Assembly: GCA_950295325.1 (NCBI GenBank)
Contig: OX485803.1
Coordinates: 54,577,554-54,637,553, forward strand
Origin: Polytrichum commune
Taxonomy: Eukaryota > Streptophyta > Polytrichopsida > Polytrichales > Polytrichaceae
Reading direction: 5' to 3'
DNA: 60,000 bases
The notes beneath the pieces are model-generated. The model did not search any database. It was not told the origin of the DNA and saw only the letters and a list, made by a program, of their open reading frames with translations. Each line of letters starts with the position of its first letter. Position 1 is the first letter of the stretch. A program made the translations under genes and the position numbers. Positions 36,177 through 46,771 of this stretch are shown here, piece after piece.

Positions 36177-37020
36177 TAGACATCATCAAATTGATTATGT
36201 TTGAAAGAGTTGATGAGTGTCATGCATAGAAACTCACATGAAGATAGATAAACATATTTGTCGGAAATTAAGTGTGATTGATTTAAAGAGGACTCCCAAG
36301 AAGTGAGAAATTGTAGGAGTTGAGAGACAATATGTGAAGAGAGAAATTGTAAGCTAATGAAATGCAATTGTATAAGTGTTGAGGGATTATACGAACTCAC
36401 GTGAGGTGAGGATAGTTCTAATGCAAAGTTTAAGAGTGAAGTGAATTACCAAGAAATGTTCATGGAAATTAAACATTCTTACGTATGCGAAGAGATGTCG
36501 GAAGGAGGATGTGTGAAGTTGCATCCAAGAATGTTGCTAATTGAATACGTGTAATTTCCTAATTCATTATCACTATGAGTCTAAGAGATAGCAAGATCTT
36601 AATATAAACCAAATCATAATTAATTCCTTACATATTTATCTTCATTCCGCTATCATTCTTCTTATTATTATGATGATTTTTGAACCTACGATATCTATGT
36701 TTCATTAGCATGTTTGATTGTCTAAGGGAATTAAATACAACAAGTAATATCATTATAAAAAGTGTTATGATATAAACTTTAATATGATAAGTTGAGTATA
36801 TGAATACATTACCAAGATTATTATTGTATTATTTTGATCTTAAAATAGAATGTGGATGTTATAGTTGATGCTTTAATAAAATTTTGAGTTTTTTCTATTT
36901 ATAACTTGAGTCATGATACATTGATTGCACTCTAATTGGATTGAGGCTAATTATAGCTTAACCAACATACATTAAGAGGCCTCACTAAAAATAGAACATA
37001 ATCCAATTATACAGGGTTGT
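36177..37020. other. AT-rich intergenic DNA
   Basis: There is no recognisable gene; a 90-codon minus frame at 36128-36400 crosses the element end and is not a gene. Confidence 0.5.
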
Positions 37021-37030
37021 CTATCCCGAC

Positions 37031-37094
37031 GTCATGACGGTGTCGTGCCGTCATGACCTGTTGTGTCGTGACGGACCCCTCCGTCACGACACAA
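37031..37094. repeat. Two adjacent perfect hairpins
   Basis: Hairpin 1 is GTCATGACGG (37031-37040), a 7-nt loop, and its complement (37048-37057). Hairpin 2 is TTGTGTCGTGACGGA (37061-37075), a CCCC loop, and its complement (37080-37094). They share a GTC(A/G)TGACGG core. They may mark the end of an element. Confidence 0.85.
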
Positions 37095-37299
37095 TAGGGT
37101 CCACGTAGGGTCAACCTAGGGGGCAACTAGTAGGATGGGTAAAATACTTACCTTCTTGCCAAGGTGGCGTCCTATGTGGCAGAAAAGGCCAACGTGGACG
37201 TGGATATGCCTAGCGCCAGGTAAACCATTTTGCCCTTCTGTTATCATTATGTTGAAATCAAAGTAGAAAAAAAATGACTACGGAGTGTGTGGGGCGGAC

Positions 37300-37317
37300 G
37301 GGGGGGGGGGGGGGGGG
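37300..37317 (+). repeat. G18 tract after GGGGCGGAC
   Basis: An uninterrupted run of 18 G is preceded by GGGGCGGAC. A near-identical arrangement is at 40101-40126. Confidence 0.9.
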
Positions 37318-37350
37318 ATTTTCACTTTAAAAAAATAAATTAATACATAG

Positions 37351-37790
37351 TCTCGGTGTTTTGGCTCTCAAAAAATCATATGAATTCCAAAAAATGAGTT
37401 CTTGGTGTCCTCGGATAGGTAATGAAGTTCTCTATACAAATATGAAATAACATTTGTACTGCAAGAGAATGTGCGACCGCAATTCTACGCTGTTCGCTGG
37501 AATCAGCACCTTTTCACTTTTTTTTTTGACATTTTAAGACCTAGTCTCGGTTTTTTGGCTCTCAAAAAATCATATGAATTCCAAAAAATAAGTTCTTGGT
37601 GTCCTCGGATAGGTAATGAAGTTCTCTATACAAATATGAAATAACATTTGTACTGCAAGAGAATGTGCGACCGCAATTCTACGCTGTTCGCTGGAATCAA
37701 CACCTTTTCACTTTTTTTTGGAAATTTTAAGACATAGTCTCTGTTTTTTGGCTTTCAAAAAATCATATAAACTCCAAAAAATATACAAGT
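37351..37790. repeat. Tandem repeat, unit about 194 bp, two and a quarter copies
   Basis: Units start at 37351 and 37545 and a truncated third at 37738. They are almost identical across 'GAGAATGTGCGACCGCAATT' and 'CTACGCTGTTCGCTGGAATC', so the duplication is recent. Non-coding. Confidence 0.92.
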
Positions 37791-37880
37791 TTGGTATGAA
37801 AAATTGATGGCTTTATTTACATCTCTAGCAGTTACAAAATTGGTATGATTCAAAATTGATGCAAAAGAAACTAAAAAGTT

Positions 37881-39780
37881 TTATTTTGCAGTGTCACGGA
37901 AGCACATTGTCGGGTTAGCCATGCTGTATGGAGGCGACTTCAACATGTTCACTTCGTGTGTGATGGTTGACCTTTCTGCTGGATTGGTCTTCGTCAATGC
38001 ATCCAATGCTACCTCAAATCGCATTTTCAAGCTATTTGGATCACGGTTTAGCTGAAACAAGGGGGAAGTTGCATCCTTGTGATAAATCTTCTTTGCCAAA
38101 GCACCCACTGAGAAGGACTTCGAGAGAAATGTATGCCTATGTTTCCGAGCCATCCTCATTGGAGAGGTGGATGTTTCACGCTGCCCTCGTACATGAAATA
38201 ATTCAGGACCAGCACAGTTGTATTTTTCTTTGTGCTTGTTCATGTCATCCACTGAATCTTTTCCATAGTTAGAGGGGGCGTCCTCATCTCCCCATGATGC
38301 CATGCCCTAATCACACACACCAATAAAAACCGTGTTCTCACGGTATTGTGGGAAATGCAGCATGACATTGTTGGAATTAAGGTCATTGTGCAACACGTCA
38401 TGCTTGTGCACTACATCCACAATGCACATTAGAGCCCATACCAAATAAGCTCGATGCCTTCGATATACAACCAAGCGTTTTCCGTGCTTCAAAGTCTGGC
38501 CCAGGCATTTGAAATATTGTGCTCTCGTGGACATCCGGAACTTGGTAGTCATAGGTCCTCATGTGCTTCAAAGAGCCTCCATTCCATCACATCGAATAGG
38601 ATTCGTATGTTTTCATATTGAGGTACTGTAGCTTGATTACCCCAGGATGATCTACTGGACATGCCAATGCTTCAACTGAACGCTCCTTTCGACTCTCCAA
38701 ACTATTCGTGGCCTTCATGGTCTTCCCTGCCCACTCTATCCAACTAGGGATGGATGATGCTCCATGAATTGTGACCCTCCGTACCATTCCGTAGGTCCCT
38801 TGGAAGATTTTCTTATCCAAGGCTTTGATCTCCGCATTCTAGGCAACCATATGACACTATGCCGGCCCTGAGTGGCAATGTTGTCTGCCATTTGTCTGCC
38901 AATAAAAATGGGAAGGTTGCGGGCGGATGTTCTTTTTGCTATTATTACGCCTCTTCTCCAATTCTCTAGCTTCTCATACAGCTCAGACTTCATGCCACTA
39001 CTACTTCCTTCACCATGATGCACAACATTATATGTCATTGTTGGATTGTAGATTGCTTTCCTAGCTTGTTGTTCAATCCAGGTGTCCCAATCGCTCATGC
39101 CCCTAGCTTCTTCAAACTCCGCTCCAGCCGTGGCTTCCGTGAGAAGAAGCATCAAATCGTTCCTCGCCAACTCTAAACCCTTTGTACCATCATTGAGGTA
39201 TTGTCTTTCTAAAAAAACCATGCTGTGATTTCTAAACCATTCCAAAAGCAATGTCCTACAATGGTTTCGAATCTCATCGCTCCGTTTATCGTGTTTGCCT
39301 CTATTTTTCCTTTTCTTTGATTGCGAACCTGATGCCGTGGACCCCTCCTCCATCCCTTCCGAATCTGCTGCGCATTTCAATCCCCGTCGTTTATCAATAT
39401 CTGAAGCCTGAGAATCATCACGTGCAGGGCTATGTGGTCTTGATGTCCGCTGTGTCGGAGATCGTGGTGGCGGGTGTTGTATACTAGTGGAACCGCCTGA
39501 GCTTGGTCCCCTTCCTGTTCTCCCTCTATATCCACTATTTCCCCGACTCCCACGTGTTCCACGGCTTCCCCGTGATTGGCTGCCTCCAGAATGACCAACA
39601 ACAAAAAAACTCCTGATTAAATTCAAAAGGATCGGGGCGTGCTCTACGTGCTGCAGTACTTCCACTTTCGGGCTCGCTTCCCATACCCTCGCTAGTATTC
39701 GCAGATGCATTGCTTTGGAGCCAAACACGGTGCAACCTTGAATCCTCGTCTTGGTAATGAGCAATGTCCTTCCCCTCCAT
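37881..39780 (-). pseudogene. Decayed gene with protein-kinase-like C-terminal domain
   Basis: The start ATG is at 39780 ('MEGKDIAHYQDEDSRLHRVW'). An Arg/Gly/Ser-rich stretch, a basic 'KKRKNRGK' and a helical region follow. The C-terminal half is kinase-like: glycine loop 'GTYGMVRRV', 'WAGKTMKA' with the ATP lysine, catalytic loop 'HNDLNSNNVML', and 'GVCD' then stop then 'GMASWG' where a DFG-type motif (probably DWG) is expected. Breaks seen: a frame change at a seven-A run (39603-39609 plus strand), another near 38850, TGA at 38587-38589, a frame change near 38530, and TAG at 38307-38309. Both stops fall where Trp (TGG) is likely. The family is not named; many such HND-type kinase-like genes appear mobile in plants. 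It looks non-functional. Confidence 0.7.
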
Positions 39781-39985
39781 CGTGAAAAAAAACCGCGTGA
39801 GTGAGTGAGTGTAGAAATGTGTGCATGAATCTGAAAAAAAAATTGTGAGGGTTACCCCACAATTTGCCCTGCCCTCCCAAATCCCTTGAGACCCGCGCGG
39901 TGCCGCTGTCCCTTGGGACGCAACAAGGTCTCGGGTCCCGATGTGGTGGGAGGAGAGGAAAAGTGATTGAAACTAAAGCCTCCGG

Positions 39986-39994
39986 CTTTATATA
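39986..39994 (-). promoter_or_regulatory. TATA box of the kinase-like pseudogene
   Basis: The minus strand reads TATATAAAG about 206 bp upstream of the ATG at 39780, in a GC-rich promoter-like stretch. Confidence 0.5.
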
Positions 39995-40039
39995 GGTAAA
40001 ATGGAGCTTCATCATGATGGGGCCCACATCATGATGAGA

Positions 40040-40200
40040 TCTCGGTCGGATTTGACGGGGGGAACGCGGCGGTACGTAGGGGGGAACGTGGGAGCGGGGT
40101 GGGCGGACGGGGGGGGGGGGGGGGGGACGGGGGAGATTGGGGTCGGGAACAGGGGGAACGGGATCGGGAACGGGGCGGACGGTAGCGTTCGCTTTGTGGT
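40040..40200 (+). repeat. G-rich tract with G18 homopolymer
   Basis: The region is strongly strand-biased for G, including GGGCGGAC followed by 18 G (40109-40126) and then many GGGG/GGG blocks. It has G-quadruplex-forming potential and lies upstream of the kinase-like pseudogene. Confidence 0.8.
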
Positions 40201-40305
40201 CTAAATGTCCTACCGAAGGCCCTAATGTTGTATCAATTTTGACGTAAGTAAAAAAAATTACGGGAGTACGTATGAGCACCGAACGACCACATTTGTGCAA
40301 AACCA

Positions 40306-41166
40306 TTACGTTCGAATTCGTACGGTGGGATCATTTGCTTCGATACACCGTGGGTCCTCTTCAAACTCGTCTGTGCTGAAATCATCATCTGTTTGGGGAG
40401 TCGCGCTCCGAAGGTGCAACTCTCGGTCATGTTGTGAGATAATTATCTTCTTGGTGGGCCGGGAGCCCTCTGCATCTTGTATGCCATTTTCATCTAGATG
40501 TGGTCTACCCTCATCTTCATTGTAGTCTTCAGCAGTAAACGGAAGCGATATTCCCTGATACCTCTTCCTAGTACGTTTGACACCTCTCGTAGTTCTCAGG
40601 CGCCCTCCACCCGTACCAACACTTGAGTGCACTTCATCTCTACTTCCATCTATAATTGCATCCCCCACTGTACTTCCACCTCCAACTCCGAGACCACCTC
40701 TTCTATTGGATTGACTGTATGGAAGCGAAACTGATGCGGGTGGAATTGCAATTGGTATGTTCTCAACAACATGTCGACAAACAGATGGACGGCGTGGCGC
40801 CTCTATAGCAACATTTCTTGAAATATTGTGTATAGAAATCAAAGTAGCACCCATAGCAGTTGCACGTAAAACACTCAATCTAGAAGTATTGGCAATACTT
40901 CGAGTGAGACGACGATGTTGACGTTGTGCATGCACTTGCACCGTAGAGATGGATGCAATTCCTTGAAGAGCACGAAATCGAGTTGTAGGCATTTCAGCAA
41001 CATTAGGCGCTTGAACTTCTATACGATGGTTGGATATGAGGGAGGCTTCCATGGATTCAGAATGTACTATGGCTGGAAGTGGATCTTGTTGAATATGCGT
41101 TGGCTTATTTGCGGGTAGTACATTGTCACCTCCACCAACAAAAAAAGAACCGCTCTGAGGTTGCAA
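40306..41166 (-). CDS. Unrecognised 286-codon frame
   Basis: The open frame starts 'MQPQSGSFFVGGGDNVLPAN', has a basic cluster 'RTTRGVKRTRKRYQG', then an acidic C-terminal part and ends TGA/TAA in frame. No domain is recognised. It lies 3' of the hAT relic on the same strand and could be an additional exon of that transposon's gene. A frame this long without stops next to decayed neighbours is notable, but function is unknown. Confidence 0.35.
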   Translation of the reverse strand: MQPQSGSFFVGGGDNVLPANKPTHIQQDPLPAIVHSESMEASLISNHRIEVQAPNVAEMPTTRFRALQGIASISTVQVHAQRQHRRLTRSIANTSRLSVLRATAMGATLISIHNISRNVAIEAPRRPSVCRHVVENIPIAIPPASVSLPYSQSNRRGGLGVGGGSTVGDAIIDGSRDEVHSSVGTGGGRLRTTRGVKRTRKRYQGISLPFTAEDYNEDEGRPHLDENGIQDAEGSRPTKKIIISQHDRELHLRSATPQTDDDFSTDEFEEDPRCIEANDPTVRIRT

Positions 41167-41317
41167 AGAATCTACTTCAATTCCTACATTCTCTGTTGCC
41201 CCATAACAACATTATGGTCAGAGAAAAAACCTTGTCTAGTATGGAGGGTTTCAAAAGGTGGTCCTTCAATAGACCCCTCATGATTGTCATGCATTCCGTC
41301 GTTATGATGGGGAACAT

Positions 41318-41855
41318 TCACTTCATCAAATCAAACACCCCAAAATTTCCATCACTACCATTGACATCATCATCTTCTGAATCATGATTATTTGAATCGA
41401 GATCGTCCAAATCAAAGTCAATGTCATCAACATTGTTGTCATCATCATTTCCGGCCCTATCATTTGGATCCACATCATCTTCGTTGTCATCTTCTTCGTC
41501 AAGGTCATTGTCAGAATGAATCTCATTCAATTCGTACCATTGCGCAGGTTTTGGGCCCCTCCGATGTCGAATGAGCCTACTATTGGTATATATGTAGACA
41601 AGGTTCTTAGCACGACTATGCTTCAAGCGATTGCGACTCTTATTGTGAACAAATTGCGCTCACATGCGGATGCGGAACATACTTGTGCAATGATACGTCT
41701 TGCTATTGTTTGGAGGGCCTTAGCTCCACCTCCCATTGCATCCCACCATTCATGGAGAGGTGCGGCATGCACGTTCGGATCTGTAGAATCAGCAAAAGAC
41801 CCTCGATTTTCAAGGAAATCTTGGTACTGGTGGAGGATTTGGACATAAGTGTCCT
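41318..41855 (-). pseudogene. hAT transposase C-terminal relic
   Basis: From 41855 the minus strand encodes 'DTYVQILHQYQDFLENRGSF' and 'HEWWDAMGGGAKALQTIAR', then the hAT dimerisation signature 'AQVCSASACERN'. A short deletion with a frame change follows, then 'KSRNRLKHSRAKNLVYIYTN' and an Asp/Asn-rich acidic tail to 41318. The 5' part is cut off exactly where the minisatellite element copy 2 begins (41857). The catalytic core is absent. Confidence 0.85.
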
Positions 41856-41856
41856 T

Positions 41857-43177
41857 GTGAGGCCAAACCCACTACCCTTAAGCGTCCTAGTTCGGATGAT
41901 GATTTTGAGATTCACATGTGTCACACCAAAAGTAGCAACATAAGATATAAGTCCCATCTCAATGAACCCCCAACTTCTCTTAAGTCATGATATTTTATTA
42001 ATGCAATTTTCTAGAGTGGACATAGCATTGGCCGCCTCAAGGGTCCATCCCACGGCCTTAGCTACACATGCTCTTAAGGACTTCCCTCTTGAAACCTTAG
42101 TTCTGGCCGTTGATTCTTCACGAGTGCTCGTCACCTCACTGAAGTTGTGACTTGTTGACTCCATGTGATGAGTACACAAGTGTTAAGAAACACTCATCAC
42201 TCTCATCACTTATCGTTACATCCTCTTCCGCAATTCTTCGCCATTCACTCCCAAGTTCGTTCATTCTTCGCCATGACACCCTTAAGTGCTTGATTACAAT
42301 CCCAACAACTTAACTACAAGTTCCCCCCCTTGATATTACCTTATAATGCCTTGTAGTCAACCCCCTAGCTAAATGCTCATTACCTAATTAGCATTAGGTA
42401 ATATTCTTGTTAACTAACTATGACCCAATCTAATGTCCCAGCTGTCTAACTTCTGAATTAAATACTGTATTTCTAGCAATCTACCCACTGACTAAATACT
42501 GTATTTCCAACAACCTACCCTCTGACTAAATACAGTATTTCCAGCAACTAAATACTATATTTCTAGCAACCTACTCTCTGACTAAACACTGTATTTCCAG
42601 CAGCCTAAATACTATATTTCCAACAACTAAATACTGTATTTCCAGCAACCTACCCTCTGACTAAACACTATATTTCTAGCAGCCTAAATACTGTATTTCC
42701 AGCAACCTACCCTCTGACTAAACATTGTATTTCCAGCAGCCTAAATAATGTATTTCCAGCAACTAAATATTGTATTTCCCAAAGCTCTAAGAGCTCAACT
42801 CCTTAGAGGAGGGAGAGCTTTAAACTCAACATGAATGTGGATGCTACAATTCTAAATGCCATGATTCCAAACACTATAAATCTAAATATCATGAATCTAA
42901 ATTCTATAAGTCACATACAACAAGCTAAGTTCTAAATGTCTCAACCAAAGACTACTCCTAACAAATATCAAATTAACTTCAAGGTGAATTAGTCTTGGTT
43001 CTTCACCTTGAGACCTTGCACGCACATGTGCTCCGTTCTTGCTTCCCACACCCACACTTATAACATGTGGGGTGCCAAGGAGCACGAAGGAAAAAATGAT
43101 GAGAGAGGGAAGAGTGGGGGTTTATATAGTGAGTTGAGAGGGAGTAGGTGAGCACCTCCAAGCCCAGGGAGTGCACT
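41857..43177. mobile_element. Unclassified minisatellite-bearing element, copy 2, inserted in the hAT relic
   Basis: It begins GTGAGGCCAAACCC like copy 1 and keeps the same landmarks: 'ACCCTTAAGCGTCC' (41875), AGCTCTAAGAGCTC (about 42783), and 'CTTCCCACACCCACACTTAT' near 43040 followed by a minus-strand TATA (ACTATATAA) near 43125. Homology to copy 1 ends near 43177, so the far end is lost or diverged. Confidence 0.7.
42450..42780. repeat. Minisatellite of ACTGTATTTCCAGCAACC units
   Basis: About ten imperfect copies of 'CTAAATACTGTATTTCCAGC' with the spacer 'AACCTACCCTCTGA' occupy the core position of element copy 2. The unit is unrelated to the minisatellite in copy 1. Confidence 0.9.
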
Positions 43178-44790
43178 ATTCATGTACTGTAAATATACAC
43201 GTGCGTGCACAAAAGGGGTATTATTTAAAACAAGCATGTACAAAATGTACATACAAGAGACATATTGCTATTAAGCAAGAAGTAGATATACATGAGGCTG
43301 GAGATAAGACTATAGAAAAATATATGTAAAGTAAAGGGTGTACACGTTTACGCGTTCATGTCAGATCTCGACCAAGAGACATGCATTTTTTCATCCAAGT
43401 AACGACCTTATTTGGATGTACAGTAGGGGGTGAGGGTCCGTGCTCGGGTAGGGTTTCAGATGCTCATTTATGCCTTTGTTCTTTGCATTTCTTCTTTTTT
43501 GCTTGTGCGTGCGCTTGAGCTCACTTTTGCTTTTTACTCATCTTCTCTGACGAAGTTCTCTTGGCGGAGCAGCTTTGCTTGCACACTTGCAGCTTGGGTG
43601 CCGATCAACTTGGGTAACGATCATCGTCGACATCTTTTGCGAACCGATGATTCTAGGGCTCCTCTGAAGGCGAGGTCGGGTTGCACCAAACGTCAGTAGC
43701 TCAATCGTCGACCACTACAGAGCCTGCTTTTTGGTAAGCTCAATCGAACCCTGACCATCCTGTTATTCGTTCTTCGATTCGATGGTCCATTCTGCTGTGC
43801 GAACAGAGACACCGGAGAGAAGACCCAATTGAGTCGCAGGAGCTGCAGTCTCCTAACTTAAGCCACGAGGAACTCGAGTCTCCAGGGGCTGCATAATCTT
43901 CAAAACAAAACCTAGGACGGTGATTATGGCAAACCATTTTAACCTAAGGGGTAACTCCAGAAGTATTGGAGGTAATGCACACAGTTTGTCGTATTCTCCC
44001 GGAGTGGAGTTCACGACGTTTCGGAACTTGCAAACATGGTCGAATTTGCAATCGAAAACCTGGCCTGAAACAACCCTGGAGTTAAGTTCATCCAAAATGC
44101 AAACCGGTGGGGCAGACTTGGCACTGAACTTAACTCGGGGGCATTCCACTTTGCAGTTCGGGGTGCCACCGGTGGCAATGCTCTTTAGCACTGCCAGGGC
44201 TCCGGATCTGAAAACTTCGATTTTGTAGATGCCTCGTAGACTACGCAACTGCGGTGGTGGCATGTGCTCATGTGGATCGCAGATTTCCCTTACATAGACT
44301 TTGGAGTCATTGAACAGTCAGCATGAATCCAACTTCGCGGCAGGCAAGTAGAGAAGCATCTTTTAAGCATGGGATTTTCAGGATTTTGGGTTGCAGTTCC
44401 AAGGGCTTGAAAATCACTTGTGTGGTAATATTGTGTTGAATTGAGCTGTGTGGTAGTATTGGGTCGGTTTCCATTGAGGTTGGGTTGTGATTGAAAAATG
44501 GGTGAGAGTTCATGTCTATGCCTTTAGTGAGGGGAATTGTATGTCCAGGGTTAAGTATGAATGCTATTATTTGCGTTTACAACATAAGAAACATCGGCTG
44601 TTTGTACTTTGTGACCGGTGGATTTAGGTTGTGTATATTCTGCATTGCTGTTGAAGGCGATAAAGATCGTAGAGACAGTTTTTAAAAGTAGTGGGCGAAA
44701 GCCTTCGTTCTATCAGAATGGTGTCTTCGGGTTTGGCAAAATATGCCTGAAAATAAGCATGGTGAGTAATATATACCGTGAATGCATACA
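43178..44790. other. Unassigned region upstream of the YAK1-like fragment
   Basis: Opposing frames at 43853-44263 (-) and 43920-44228 (+) overlap and neither carries a known motif. The region could include 5' exons of the plus-strand kinase gene that follows, but I cannot identify them. Confidence 0.35.
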
Positions 44791-44791
44791 G

Positions 44792-45241
44792 GTATGTCGT
44801 GAAAGATCTGGTGGGCTCAGGGACGTTTGGGCAAGTTGCGAAATGCTACACAGAAGAGACAAATGACTATGTTGCTGTGAAGGTTATCAAGAATCAGCCT
44901 GCATACTATACTCAGGCAAAGTTCGAGATTGGGATATTGCATATGGTATTGTCGCAATCCATATGCTTCTGTAGTGAACTCCTCTACTTGAGACTGCATT
45001 CTTTCCAGCTCTCTCAAGCTCTCTCTGCACTCTTTGTTGATGAGGTTGTTGTCCAAGGTCTGGGCTATAGATGTTGTAAGGGTTCCTGTTGACCTATCAG
45101 TGTGATTTTCTAAAGTTTGTATTTGGTGCAGCTCAACAAGGAGTGGGATCCACAGGATAAGTACCACATAGTCAGGAGTTTAGACCACTTCAAATTCCAT
45201 GGCCACCTGTGCATTGTGTTTGAGCTTCTGACGGTGAACCT
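44792..45241 (+). pseudogene. DYRK/YAK1-type kinase gene fragment (N lobe only)
   Basis: Two exons, 44792-44945 and 45132-45241, join in phase across a GT-AG intron. They encode 'YVVKDLVGSGTFGQVAKC', 'DYVAVKVIKNQPAYYTQAKF', and 'LNKEWDPQDKYHIV' with 'HLCIVFELLTVNL'. These are kinase subdomains I to V, with the glycine loop and the catalytic Lys, in the pattern of DYRK/YAK1 kinases. A donor (CCT|GTAAGT) follows, but the C lobe ('HCDLKPENIL' type) is not found before 46.7 kb, where transposon sequence begins. It is either a truncated or captured fragment, or a live gene whose next intron is filled by the transposons and runs past the window. Confidence 0.7.
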
Positions 45242-46750
45242 GTAAGTTCTTGATTGGCAAAACATTACTATTTGCATATACTTATTGGAGAGTGAAATGA
45301 TTAGAAAAATCCTGGAATTCTCACAGCTGCAATGGATATATTAGTCGAGTCTGAGTACCTGCATGTTGTTGAGAGTATTGCAAGTGAGCCTTCTACATCT
45401 AGGCGGAAACAAACTTGCAACTTTGGGCAAGTACTGGTTGGTGAGAGACTTTCTTAGTAGCAAACTCATTCTTCAAGTTCAGGTATTTAGTAAATAAACT
45501 GTCAGCAACCAACTTGTTAGCTACATACACGAGTAGCTCTTCAGTCTCTGCATTAGAAGCTTGTCAGTCTTGGTCATTGCTATGGTGCATTGTAAATGAT
45601 GCAAGGTTGTCATCTTTGTCTGCCAGGTATGAGTTGTTAAGGACAAATAGCCTGAAGGGCCTATCACTTATGTTGGTGCGAATGTTCACCAAGCAGGTTC
45701 GAATATGTCCCCTTGAGCTCAATGCTTCATACTTGCTAGACTGAGGGGCAACTCTTACTTGGTCTGCTTGATTTGGTTTGAATACTTGGTCACATGTCTG
45801 ATCTCTGGTCTTAGATAAGCTTTGTGTGTTTATGCGGGGTTTATAGACATGGTTAGATTGGCTTGGACTTGAATATGACAGTGTAAGCTCTCCAAAAGGG
45901 GCCTGCATTGCACCTATTCAATATCTTTTGTCTCAATTTTGCTTCTGCTTTCACTTCATTTAAAGATATACTCCAGGGGTAGCATGCATACTTGTTTTAC
46001 TTGTATTCATATCGTATTTTTCTTAACAAGCAATCATAACGAGCAACATATGGAAAGGAATTTGCTTGAGGAAGGTTGCTGCAAGGGTTTTGGGGAGGGC
46101 ATGCTACATTGTTGTTTTTATTGACATTTGGTCTCTTTTTTATTTCCAGTTGTTTTATTTCCCTGTACTTAGTAGATAGATGTCGGAGACAAAAGTTTCC
46201 ACGAGCGACATCATCAGCGGTTGTAAGTAGTAGATAAAACATTCAGTAGTTTGAACCTTGCACCAATTTTGGAAGTCAGTGACAGAAAGTGTAGCAAAAT
46301 TATTGCCGATATTAATTCTCATCTTCATCCTATCTCGTGCTGTCTTCTGTTGGTTTTAAGAAATGAAGTTGTGCTGGCTTTAAGGAGGAGTCGTAGTTTA
46401 TTCTCGGCCTCAACCATTTTCTTAGAGCAACTGCTGATTTTTACATAGGTCTTAGCATTCAATTACTGGCTTCATTTTTCCATTAAAACTTCGGGCTGAA
46501 CTTAGAGGAAGCAAGAATGACGGACTGTGTTGCATATTATCCTTTAAATGTTGAGCTGCTGTGTCCTTGATCAGGTCGTAAGGCAATGCTGAGCAGAGGC
46601 CTACACACTCTACAGTCAGCTTGAGGGCCAGCAAGAGGCATTGTTGCTGATGTTCAGTCTTGAGGAGTGCATTCAATATAACCTCACCGAAAGGCCACAC
46701 TTGTGTAGAATGGATTAAAGACACCATTCAAATTTGTTGGGAGTCTGGGG
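45242..46750. other. Unassigned DNA between the kinase fragment and the zinc-finger ORF
   Basis: No downstream kinase exon is seen. Frames here, such as 45564-45908 on the minus strand, carry no recognisable motif. Confidence 0.4.
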
Positions 46751-46771
46751 TTGTATTGTAAGAGATATAGA

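Noticed and set aside
37031-37110. Helitron 3' end (hairpin followed by CTRR)
   Set aside because: The hairpins are strong, but no CTRRT end follows at the usual distance and no TC start or Rep/helicase coding is seen.
40001-40204. Gly-rich plus-strand frame
   Set aside because: It is a translation of a G-rich tract with a G18 homopolymer.
43853-44263. Opposing open frames as genes
   Set aside because: Frames on both strands overlap and neither has a recognisable domain, a convincing start context or splice partners.
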